6,427 nucleotides of DNA from CAYVQU01 sp964453155 (GTDB lineage: Bacteria > Chloroflexota > Anaerolineae > Anaerolineales > UBA11858). This document shows, one piece after another, positions 1 to 6,037 of this stretch. Numbering within the stretch: position 1 is the stretch's first letter; the number at the start of each line of letters is the position of its first letter. The notes under the pieces are model-generated. The model was not told the origin of the DNA and did no database searches. It saw nothing but the letters and a program-made list of their open reading frames with translations. The position numbers were made by a program, and so were the translations under genes. The stretch spans positions 1 to 6,427 of the forward strand of contig CAYVQU010000248.1 of assembly GCA_964453155.1 (NCBI GenBank), given 5' to 3'.

Positions 1-97
1 GAGCCATAACCACCGGCCCATGATCCGTAACCGCCAGCCCAGGAGCCATAACCACCGGCCCATGATCCGTAACCGCCAGCCCAGGAGCCATAACCAC
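1..97. repeat. 42-bp tandem repeat encoding paired GSWAGGY heptads
   Basis: Two exact 42-bp copies (1-42 and 43-84) are followed by 13 identical bases of a third; the array may continue beyond the left edge. On the minus strand each unit encodes two GSWAGGY heptads. The two 21-bp halves of a unit differ at five positions, all third codon positions and all silent. This suggests an old 21-bp duplication followed by recent amplification of the 42-bp unit. Confidence 0.95.
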
Positions 98-1559
98 TGG
101 TCAATTGGAATTGCCCGGTCGTTTCATCGTAATAGGAGTACCCTTCGTAATGAACTTCACCGGCTAAATCCGCCCAAATGTCCATCCCGGCGTTGGCGGA
201 GACGTTTTCAAAGTCTTCGAAAACGGCCCCGGGAGCATTGACCCGCCCGGCACCTTGCTGCCACATACTGTACAATGCTTCGGTCGTATCCGGATCAATC
301 CATATGGCCGCTGAGTACATAATCCGGTGTTTCACTTGATCTGGAGATAAATCCGGATTTTGGGCTAATGTCAAGGCGGTAATTCCTGAAACCGCCGCGG
401 CGGCTTGGGAAGTTCCGGCAATTGAATAGTAATTCTTAGCTACGTAGGCATCCGTATATTGCTGGGCTAAATAATCTTTCTTCTCCATTAGTGAAACCAC
501 ATGAGCACCCGGAGCAACCACATCGGGTTTGACAAAACCGTCCAGGGTTGGCCCGGCTGCCGAGAAGGGGGTGATGTAATCGTCATTCCAATCTAGCGGA
601 GTGTAGTTGTCTGTGAAGGCCCCAACGGTAATCACGTAAGGGTTGTTGCCCGGGACCCCAATACTCAAGGGATCTGGACCACCATTTCCGCCCGCGACGA
701 CGACGACGATTCCATTCGCCCAGGCGGTCGTAACTGCCTGATTCAAAGGATCAGCCCAATATGGCGATTGCACGGGAGATACCAATGACAGGTTCATCAC
801 CCGAATATTGTGCTCATCTTTGTGATCAACCACCCATTGAATGCCTTGGATCACTCGTTCATAGGTTCCGGCACCGGTTTCATCTAAAACCCGGACACCG
901 ACGAGATCAACTCCCGGAGCAATCCCGTTCCATTCATCATCGGCCCCAATTTGACTATTGGCGATGATTCCTGCAATATGGGTACCATGCCCATTGGGAT
1001 CGGTTGGCTTATTCTTGCCGTCAACCAAGTCAACCCAACCGATGATGCGTCCGTTTTTGCCGTGGATATCCTTTTTGAGCCCCGTCATTTTTTCCAGGCC
1101 CGTATCTACTACCGCGACGGTGATGCCTTCACCGGTAACCCCGTTTTCCCAAGCAATGTCCGCGCCGACAACATCCGGATAATTGGTTTCAGGAACAATA
1201 GATTTTTTATCATTCTGTTTATCATCATCCCGATCATCATCTTTATCTTTTTTGTCGTCATCTTTGCCAGCGACCAGAACCGATTCGTTGAGGGATACTG
1301 CCGTAATATTTTCATCTAACGATATTTCAGCAACCTGTTCAGGAGTGAGTAAAGCCCCTACGCCCTTAATGATATCCAGCTGCGATGTTACGGTTCCGCC
1401 TAAAGATTCAACCAACCAGGCAACCTGCTCAGCATTCAGACCCTGCACAATATATGAGGCTGACTGGCTTTTGCCTCCCGGGACAAAGGCCATGCTGAGC
1501 AAGAGAATGAAGGCCAAAGATACATTGGTGATTGTAATAATTCGTTTTCTGGCTTTCAT
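1..1559 (-). CDS. Secreted subtilisin-like serine protease (peptidase family S8), 3' end beyond window
   Basis: Only the first 519 codons are in the window; the frame is open to the left edge. Seen: ATG at 1559 preceded by AGGAG seven bases upstream; a Sec-type signal peptide (KARKR, hydrophobic stretch about residues 7-27, likely cleavage after SQSA near 34); an I9-like pro-region (about 35-95); a very acidic Asp/Lys linker (99-119); and the S8 catalytic domain (about 125-445). The triad is Asp152 (VVDTG), His191 (NGHGTH) and Ser384 (GTSQAAA), with probable oxyanion-hole Asn292 (AGGNGGP). From about 489 a GSWAGGY heptad repeat begins and runs off the window. The enzyme should be exported, self-processed and cleave extracellular protein; the repeat tail may anchor it or bind a partner (inference). 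After the catalytic Ser the usual Met is Gln and the usual Pro is Ala, but the fold motifs are intact, so activity is likely. Expression appears to be set by the c-di-GMP riboswitch in its leader. Confidence 0.93.
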   Translation of the reverse strand, partial: MKARKRIITITNVSLAFILLLSMAFVPGGKSQSASYIVQGLNAEQVAWLVESLGGTVTSQLDIIKGVGALLTPEQVAEISLDENITAVSLNESVLVAGKDDDKKDKDDDRDDDKQNDKKSIVPETNYPDVVGADIAWENGVTGEGITVAVVDTGLEKMTGLKKDIHGKNGRIIGWVDLVDGKNKPTDPNGHGTHIAGIIANSQIGADDEWNGIAPGVDLVGVRVLDETGAGTYERVIQGIQWVVDHKDEHNIRVMNLSLVSPVQSPYWADPLNQAVTTAWANGIVVVVAGGNGGPDPLSIGVPGNNPYVITVGAFTDNYTPLDWNDDYITPFSAAGPTLDGFVKPDVVAPGAHVVSLMEKKDYLAQQYTDAYVAKNYYSIAGTSQAAAAVSGITALTLAQNPDLSPDQVKHRIMYSAAIWIDPDTTEALYSMWQQGAGRVNAPGAVFEDFENVSANAGMDIWADLAGEVHYEGYSYYDETTGQFQLTSGYGSWAGGYGSWAGGYGSWAGGYGSWAGGYG

Positions 1560-1588
1560 GGGGGTTCTCCTAATTACGAATTTCCATT

Positions 1589-1620
1589 AAAAAAACAGAC
1601 CTAACTTGGGCCAGGTCTGT
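1589..1620 (-). terminator. Intrinsic terminator in the riboswitch expression platform
   Basis: Read on the minus strand, ACAGACCT (1620-1613) pairs perfectly with AGGTCTGT (1602-1595) around a 10-nt loop and is followed directly by a run of T. It lies between the c-di-GMP aptamer and the protease ATG, 30 bases before the start codon, so it can stop transcription before the coding region. Its 5' arm overlaps an ACCTGGC stretch that can instead pair with the 3' end of the aptamer, as expected for a ligand-controlled terminator. Confidence 0.88.
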
Positions 1621-1650
1621 CTAAGTGTAATAAATGAGATGTTAGACATT

Positions 1651-1726
1651 GGCAACCTGGCAGTCATAACCACTATTGTGGTCTTAGACCCATGGCTTTG
1701 CGTCACCAACTTTCGTTGGGTTTGCC
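1651..1726 (-). promoter_or_regulatory. Cyclic di-GMP class I (GEMM-I) riboswitch aptamer
   Basis: Read on the minus strand, the conserved parts of the GEMM-I aptamer appear in order. P1 is GGCAAACC (1726-1719) with GGTTGCC (1657-1651). Next is a GAAA-capped stem, CCAAC/GTTGG (1706-1719), then the core GACGCAAAGCC (1704-1694). A second arm has GTC/GAC and ACCAC/GTGGT pairs around a TCTAAG...TATGA element, which is the 11-nt tetraloop receptor with one C-G pair changed to U-A. These features are diagnostic of the family and predict the tetraloop-receptor docking of known c-di-GMP-I structures. It binds the second messenger c-di-GMP in the nascent transcript and lies about 90 bases before the subtilase start, with a terminator in between. 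Recognised from memory of the consensus; a covariance-model search (Rfam GEMM_RNA_motif, RF01051) would confirm it. Confidence 0.93.
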
Positions 1727-1742
1727 TTTTTCGGTCGCATAT

Positions 1743-1771
1743 ATTCTATATGATTTATACTTGGGATTCAA
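1743..1771 (-). promoter_or_regulatory. Sigma-70-type promoter of the riboswitch-protease transcript
   Basis: On the minus strand, -35 TTGAAT (1771-1766) and -10 TAGAAT (1748-1743) are separated by exactly 17 bp, with 4/6 and 5/6 matches to consensus. Transcription would start near 1736, about 10 bases before the aptamer. That compact layout supports both calls. Confidence 0.72.
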
Positions 1772-1872
1772 GCCCTGTGACCCAGGTCTTGCAAATCTGT
1801 TAAGTGAGCGTGAGGAATCATGAAAGGAAAGGTTATCGTTTGGTTAACAATTGAGTTTAAAAGATTAATGGA

Positions 1873-1901
1873 TTGTGAAAAAACCCGCTTGATGGTAAAA
1901 T
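1873..1901 (+). promoter_or_regulatory. Candidate promoter for ppdK
   Basis: TTGTGA (1873-1878) and TAAAAT (1896-1901) are 17 bp apart, with 4/6 and 5/6 matches to the sigma-70 consensus. A start near 1908 gives a leader of about 245 nt before ppdK, which would include the hairpin at 1941-1963 and the palindromic repeat at 2002-2094. No better promoter was found nearer the gene. Confidence 0.45.
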
Positions 1902-1940
1902 CTTGCCCGGTATTTTGCGCCAGTTCTAAGCACGGAACAA

Positions 1941-1968
1941 AAGCATCCCAGCTTGGGGTGCTTCTTTG
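1941..1968 (+). terminator. Terminator-like hairpin in the ppdK leader
   Basis: AAGCATCCC (1941-1949) pairs with GGGGTGCTT (1955-1963), nine pairs including one G-T, around a 5-nt loop. On the plus strand the following T tract is interrupted (TTCTTTG); on the minus strand the hairpin is followed by TTTTGTT. It could shield the divergent units from each other, attenuate ppdK, or be incidental. Confidence 0.4.
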
Positions 1969-2001
1969 TGTGTAGGCGCAAGCATTGAAATTGATCTAAT
2001 A

Positions 2002-2094
2002 CTCAACGCAGAGACGCAAAGGTTGTAAGACGCAGAGAATAAGTATAGATTTTGATTTCTTTGCGCCTTGGCATCTTTGCGCCTTCGCGTTAAG
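2002..2094. repeat. Imperfect palindromic CGCAGAG-type dispersed repeat, copy 1
   Basis: The left arm (about 2002-2038) has CGCAGAGACGCAAAG and CGCAGAGA motifs; the right arm (about 2058-2094) has their approximate reverse complements, with TTTGCG three times or nearly so. The arms can form a long mismatched hairpin around an A/T-rich loop. A relative lies at 6291-6378. Repeats built on this motif are, from memory, common and dispersed in several environmental phyla including Chloroflexota. It contains no coding sequence and is probably a non-autonomous mobile palindrome. Confidence 0.65.
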
Positions 2095-2152
2095 TACTTG
2101 TAAGACCAAACATATAAACGCAAGTTTTTGCGAAATTTTCCTGGAGGAAAAC

Positions 2153-4891
2153 ATGTCAGACACAAAATGGATTTACCTGTTCAAGGAAGTTGGACAGGCT
2201 GAGGACCTTACCGGCAGTTGGGATGGAACCCGCTCCCTTTTGGGCGGTAAAGGTGCCAACTTAGGTGAGATGACCCGCATCGGCGTCCCGGTGCCCCCCG
2301 GATTCACTGCCACCACCCAGGCCTGTAACGCCTACCTCGCAGCTGGACAAGAATTCCCCGCAGGTATGTGGGACCAAGAAGTTGCCGCTATCGCTGCGAC
2401 TGAAGAACTCACCGGTAAAAAATTTGGTGACCCCAGCAACCCCCTGTTGGTTTCCTGCCGCTCCGGCGCCGTCTTCTCCATGCCCGGGATGATGGACACC
2501 GTCCTCAACATTGGTCTCAACGATGAAGTGGCCGTCAAAATGGTTGAACTGACCGGTGACGAGCGCTTCGTTTACGACGCTTACCGCCGCCTGGTTCACA
2601 TGTTCGGTGCCGTTGTTCTCGATATCGACGACGAAGCTTTCGAGCATCCCCTCGATGAGTACAAAGCAGACAAAGGCTACAAACTCGACACCGAGATGAC
2701 TGCCGCCGACTGGAAAGCCCTCACCGAGAGCTACAAAGCCATCATCAAAGAACACATGGGCTTTGATTTCCCCCAGGATGTTTACGAACAATTGAAATTG
2801 GCCACCGAAGCCGTCTTCAAATCTTGGAACGGTAAACGCGCCATTGATTACCGCAATGCCGCCGGCATCGCCCACGATCTGGGCACCGCCGTCAACATTC
2901 AGACCATGGTCTTCGGGAACATGGCCAAATCCGGTACCGGTGTGGCCTTCACCCGCAATCCGTCCGATGGCGAGAACGTTGTTTGGGGCGAATACCTGGA
3001 AAATGCCCAGGGTGAAGATGTCGTGGCCGGGATCCGTAACGCCGAAGACATTTCCACCATGGAAGCCCCCTTCCCGCAGGCTTATGCCGATTTCCTGGAT
3101 GTCTGCGCCAAGCTTGAAAAACACTACCGCGAAATGCAGGATGTTGAATTCACCGTTGAGAACGAAAAACTGTGGATGCTCCAAACCCGTGACGGTAAAC
3201 GCACCGCCAAAGCCGCAGTCACCATTGCCGTGGATATGGCCAACGAAGGCCTGATCTCCAAAGAAGAGGCCGTCTTGCGCGTCAAACCCGAACAGGTTGA
3301 TGCCCTGCTCCACCCCCAATTTGTGGACGCGTCTAAGCGCGCCGCTGAGGCCGAAGGCAAAATGTTCGCCACTGGTGTGAACGCTTCCCCCGGTGCCGCC
3401 GTTGGACGCGTGTACTTTGACGCCGACACCGCCGAACACAAAGCCAAAGAAGAAGGCCAGGACGTGATCATGGTCCGCCCCTTCACCAAACCAGATGACG
3501 TACACGGTATGCTCGCTGCGAAAGGTATCCTCACCAGCGAAGGTGGCGCCACATCTCACGCGGCTGTGGTTGCCCGCCAGTTCGGTATCCCCTGTGTGGT
3601 TGGCGCTTCCTCCGTTCGCATTGACATGGAAAACCGCCAACTCTCCGCCGGTGATGTGGTCGTCAAAGAAGGCGATTACGTCTCCGTTGACGGCAGCACC
3701 GGTGAAGCATTCTTGGGCGAGATCGATTCCGTCTCCCCTTCCCTCGAAGAGCAGACTGACCTCTTGACCCTCCTCACCTGGGCTGATGAAATTTGCGCCA
3801 CCGACGGCGTCCGTGAGTTCGCAGCCGGTTGGCCGACCCGCGGTTTGCAGGTTTGGGCTAACGCCGACTACCCCGAAGATGCCAAGCGCGCCCGTTCCTA
3901 TGGGGCCCAAGGTATCGGTCTGTGCCGCACTGAGCACATGTTCTTCGAAACTGAACGTCTGCCCATTGTGCAAGACATGATTTTGGCCGGTGACGATGTT
4001 GAGACCCGCCAGGCCGCCCTGGATAAACTGCTGCCCTACCAGCGCCAGGATTTCGACGGTCTGTTCGAAGCGATGACCGGCCTGCCCGTGATCATCCGCC
4101 TGATCGATCCCCCGCTCCACGAGTTCATGCCCGATGAGCGCGAGATCCTCGAAGAAGTTATCGCGGCCCGAGTCAAAGGCGAAGAACTCCCTGAGAAGGA
4201 AGCCCTCCTCGCCGATATCGAGGCCCTGCACGAAAGCAACCCCATGATGGGGCTGCGGGGTGTCCGCCTGAGCGTGATGATGCCCGAGATCGTCTCCATG
4301 CAAGTCCGCGCTATTTTCGAAGCGGCTGCCGACGTCAAACTGCGTGGTTTCGAGCCGCATCCCGAGGTCATGATCCCCTTGACCGGTCACATCAACGAAC
4401 TGAATGTGATCCAACCGGTGCTGGAAAAGATCGCCGCGGATGTGATGGCCGAGAAAGGCGTGACCTTCGCTTACAAATTCGGTACCATGATCGAAATCCC
4501 CCGCGCCGGCCTGACCGCTGACAAAATTGCGGGCGTGACCGAATTCTTCTCCTTCGGGACCAACGACCTGACCCAGTTCACCTTCGGCTACAGCCGCGAT
4601 GACGCTGAGCGCAACTTCCTCGTCAAGTACGTGGAAGATGGTATCTTGGAAGTAAACCCCTTCCAGACCATTGACCGGGATGGCATTGGCCAATTGATGG
4701 ACATCGCCGTGACCAAAGGTCGTGAGACTCGCCCCGAGCTCGAATGTGGCATCTGTGGTGAGCACGGTGGTGACCCCAATTCAATCGAGTGGTGCCACCT
4801 GATCGGTCTCAACTACGTGAGCTGCTCCCCCTTCCGCGTGCCCATCGCCCGCCTGGCCGCCGCCCACGCCGCGTTGACCCACAAGAAATAA
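2153..4891 (+). CDS. ppdK: Pyruvate, phosphate dikinase (EC 2.7.9.1)
   Basis: Catalyses the reversible reaction ATP + phosphate + pyruvate = AMP + pyrophosphate + phosphoenolpyruvate in the cytosol, linking glycolysis and gluconeogenesis. At 912 residues it is slightly longer than the usual 870-900. Start: ATG with GGAGG five bases upstream. The N-terminal ATP-grasp domain (about 1-385) carries LGGKGANLGEM (30-40), RSGAVFSMPGMMDT and SGTGVAFTRNPS. The swivelling phosphohistidine domain (about 405-525) carries GGATSHAAVVAR with catalytic His469; Thr467 matches the residue that dedicated PPDK regulatory kinases phosphorylate in plants. The C-terminal PEP/pyruvate barrel (about 540-905) carries Arg592 (GLCRTEH), Arg649 (RLIDPPLHEF), Arg702 (MGLRGVRL), Mg-binding Glu781 and Asp805 (GTMIEIPRA, SFGTNDLTQ), and the proton donor Cys868 (GICGEHGGDP). 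All catalytic residues are present, so it should be active. It appears monocistronic, with its own promoter candidate and terminator; no regulator gene adjoins it. Confidence 0.98.
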   Translation: MSDTKWIYLFKEVGQAEDLTGSWDGTRSLLGGKGANLGEMTRIGVPVPPGFTATTQACNAYLAAGQEFPAGMWDQEVAAIAATEELTGKKFGDPSNPLLVSCRSGAVFSMPGMMDTVLNIGLNDEVAVKMVELTGDERFVYDAYRRLVHMFGAVVLDIDDEAFEHPLDEYKADKGYKLDTEMTAADWKALTESYKAIIKEHMGFDFPQDVYEQLKLATEAVFKSWNGKRAIDYRNAAGIAHDLGTAVNIQTMVFGNMAKSGTGVAFTRNPSDGENVVWGEYLENAQGEDVVAGIRNAEDISTMEAPFPQAYADFLDVCAKLEKHYREMQDVEFTVENEKLWMLQTRDGKRTAKAAVTIAVDMANEGLISKEEAVLRVKPEQVDALLHPQFVDASKRAAEAEGKMFATGVNASPGAAVGRVYFDADTAEHKAKEEGQDVIMVRPFTKPDDVHGMLAAKGILTSEGGATSHAAVVARQFGIPCVVGASSVRIDMENRQLSAGDVVVKEGDYVSVDGSTGEAFLGEIDSVSPSLEEQTDLLTLLTWADEICATDGVREFAAGWPTRGLQVWANADYPEDAKRARSYGAQGIGLCRTEHMFFETERLPIVQDMILAGDDVETRQAALDKLLPYQRQDFDGLFEAMTGLPVIIRLIDPPLHEFMPDEREILEEVIAARVKGEELPEKEALLADIEALHESNPMMGLRGVRLSVMMPEIVSMQVRAIFEAAADVKLRGFEPHPEVMIPLTGHINELNVIQPVLEKIAADVMAEKGVTFAYKFGTMIEIPRAGLTADKIAGVTEFFSFGTNDLTQFTFGYSRDDAERNFLVKYVEDGILEVNPFQTIDRDGIGQLMDIAVTKGRETRPELECGICGEHGGDPNSIEWCHLIGLNYVSCSPFRVPIARLAAAHAALTHKK

Positions 4892-4909
4892 GATTTACGA
4901 GTAACAATC

Positions 4910-4949
4910 AAGGCCCCCGGAATTTAAATTCCAGGGGCCTTTTTTATTT
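4910..4949 (+). terminator. Rho-independent terminator of ppdK
   Basis: Two 16-nt arms (4910-4925 and 4926-4941) pair at every position except one C/A mismatch (4918/4933). The GC-rich lower stem is AAGGCCCC/GGGGCCTT, and TTTTTTATTT follows. It starts 18 bases after the ppdK stop codon. The palindromic top (GGAATTTAAATTCC) would form a small loop in RNA. Confidence 0.93.
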
Positions 4950-4957
4950 GACGTTAG

Positions 4958-5054
4958 AGACCCCTGGGGTTTCCATTGGCTTCCGAAAAACTTCAGATGT
5001 TTCGGGAGATAGGGTTGTGATTGAAAAAACGATCTGTTAAAACCCCAGGGGTCT
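4958..5054. repeat. REP-pair unit 1 (97 bp)
   Basis: Left end AGACCCCTGGGGTTT (4958-4972) and right end AAACCCCAGGGGTCT (5040-5054) are perfect 15-bp inverted copies. Each end is itself nearly palindromic around the CCCC/GGGG core. The interior has its own imperfect hairpin (CTTCCGAAA 4980-4988 with TTTCGGGAG 5000-5008). It lies just after the ppdK terminator. Confidence 0.9.
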
Positions 5055-5078
5055 TTATCGACTACCGCCGCCTTGGGG

Positions 5079-5174
5079 AGACCCCAGGGGTTTTAAAATG
5101 ATTTGGGTTATTTATGAACCTGTCATTCTTAGGGGCTTTGATTGGAAGGTGGCCCTCGGAAACCCCTGGGGTCT
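5079..5174. repeat. REP-pair unit 2 (96 bp), core base swapped at both ends
   Basis: The left end (5079-5093) has CCCCAGGGG and the right end (5160-5174) has CCCCTGGGG, the reverse of the other units, so the two ends still pair perfectly. It starts 24 bp after unit 1 and ends three bases from the last base of the RAYT stop codon. Confidence 0.9.
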
Positions 5175-5177
5175 AAC

Positions 5178-5858
5178 TCAATCAAAATCATCTTCAACTA
5201 AGGGGGAAATTTCGAACTCGTTAACTTCCCGGTCATGAAATTCGATGAACTGGGCGAGTGAATTGGTTACTGGGTCTCCATCAAACCACTTCAATACTTC
5301 AGCCCGATTCAAGCGTGTGTCTCGATCAGAAATCAGCGCGTGATAAGACGAAAATGGCCATTCTCGGAAATCTTTCACGACCCCATGCTTTTGGGGATTC
5401 CGATGAATATAGGTGATGAGTTGGAGAAAATGGGTGTCTGATTTAACTTCGATCCGGCCAAAACGTTGCTGGAAGAGACTGCCAGTACGACCGTAGGTTT
5501 TGTTGATGGCTTTGGCGTAAGCATTAAGACAGTTCCCAAATGCTTGGCTGGGAGTCGGGGGAGACCCCTGGGGTTTTACGCGTGGCCTGGATTGATTATC
5601 TTGCTTCTCTTTCTTTTCGTGTTTGATCGAAAAGGCCTCTGCTGAAACCCCAGGGGTCTTTACCCGGACCAGAAAATGGAAATGGTTGCGCAGTAGGCAA
5701 TAGGCGAAAGTGTCGAAATGCTCATAGGTGTGTTTCGTATAGAGCTGTAGAAAAAATCGATAGTTTCGCTCCTGGAAAAAGATATTCCCCCGGTTGATAC
5801 CACGATTGTAAAGGTGATAGATTTTTCCGGATTGCAGTGGTGGTGGCTTGTGAGACAT
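5178..5858 (-). CDS. REP-associated tyrosine transposase (RAYT; Y1/HUH, IS200-like family)
   Basis: 226 residues. RAYTs are single-copy HUH nucleases that cut and rejoin single-stranded REP hairpins and are thought to spread them; they are not flanked by ends of their own. Seen: N-terminal YHLYNRGINRGNIFF (14-28), HUH motif His59-Phe60-His61 in CLLRNHFHFLVRV, the AINKTYGRTGSLFQQRFGR segment (117-135), and the catalytic-Tyr helix with Tyr150 in LITYIHRNPQKHG, then DFREWPFSSYHAL. Between HUH and Tyr lies an unusual, hydrophilic stretch (about 67-99) encoded by REP-pair unit 3, with TPGVS at one end and KPQGS at the other; other RAYTs have a variable linker here. The gene is flanked by two units on each side, as expected for a RAYT and its cognate repeats. 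An in-frame stop just upstream fixes the ATG; a weak GGGG lies before it. All catalytic motifs survive, so activity is plausible but untested. Confidence 0.92.
   Translation of the reverse strand: MSHKPPPLQSGKIYHLYNRGINRGNIFFQERNYRFFLQLYTKHTYEHFDTFAYCLLRNHFHFLVRVKTPGVSAEAFSIKHEKKEKQDNQSRPRVKPQGSPPTPSQAFGNCLNAYAKAINKTYGRTGSLFQQRFGRIEVKSDTHFLQLITYIHRNPQKHGVVKDFREWPFSSYHALISDRDTRLNRAEVLKWFDGDPVTNSLAQFIEFHDREVNEFEISPLVEDDFD
5562..5659. repeat. REP-pair unit 3 (98 bp), inside the RAYT reading frame
   Basis: Ends AGACCCCTGGGGTTT (5562-5576) and AAACCCCAGGGGTCT (5645-5659). It encodes residues 67-99 of the RAYT on the minus strand without a stop. A subterminal GGCCT/AGGCC pair (5584-5588, 5633-5637) is exactly symmetric about the centre of the unit. 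No clear target-site duplication is visible. Confidence 0.9.
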
Positions 5859-5896
5859 GTACTAAACCCCATTGGTTTGTCATTGGTTGTATTTTG

Positions 5897-5905
5897 ATTG
5901 TATCA
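5897..5905 (-). promoter_or_regulatory. Extended -10 promoter candidate for the RAYT gene
   Basis: On the minus strand TGATACAAT is an extended -10 (TGn plus 5/6 of TATAAT). A start near 5890 gives a leader of about 32 nt. No -35 match is evident; the -35 region would fall on the left end of REP-pair unit 4 (5917-5931), so that unit could affect transcription. Confidence 0.4.
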
Positions 5906-5916
5906 CGGCCTCCCAG

Positions 5917-6013
5917 AGACCCCTGGGGTTTTAACGTGACTAGAATCAATTGAGTCTTTTTCTATTCTTATGATTTGGGTCATATCCGATTCTTGAAGAA
6001 ACCCCAGGGGTCT
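5917..6013. repeat. REP-pair unit 4 (97 bp)
   Basis: Ends AGACCCCTGGGGTTT (5917-5931) and AAACCCCAGGGGTCT (5999-6013), perfect inverted copies. A subterminal AGAATC/GATTCT pair (5942-5947, 5988-5993) is nearly centred. It begins 58 bp upstream of the RAYT start codon. Confidence 0.9.
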
Positions 6014-6037
6014 TTTATTTACCAAGTGTTTCTTCCG

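Noticed and set aside
951..1319. Plus-strand open frames within the protease gene
   Set aside because: The minus strand has one continuous S8 protease frame with signal peptide and catalytic triad; the plus frames are low-complexity translations of it.
1820..1975. Small plus-strand ORF of 51 codons with GAGGA upstream
   Set aside because: It overlaps the predicted ppdK promoter and the terminator-like hairpin, and its peptide has no recognisable features; probably chance.
2090..2118. Second ppdK promoter (TTAAGT, 17 bp, TATAAA)
   Set aside because: The -10 is good but the -35 matches consensus at only 3/6 and lies on the end of the palindromic repeat; not convincing without start-site data.
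2261..4765. 834-codon open frame on the minus strand opposite ppdK
   Set aside because: It is an antisense shadow of ppdK caused by codon bias; the plus frame has every PPDK motif, an RBS and a terminator, while the minus frame shows no known domain.
5862..5876. Extra degenerate REP end (AAACCCCATTGGTTT) just upstream of the RAYT start
   Set aside because: It shares AAACCCCA with the right ends but lacks the GGGG half and has no partner at about 97 bp; probably chance.
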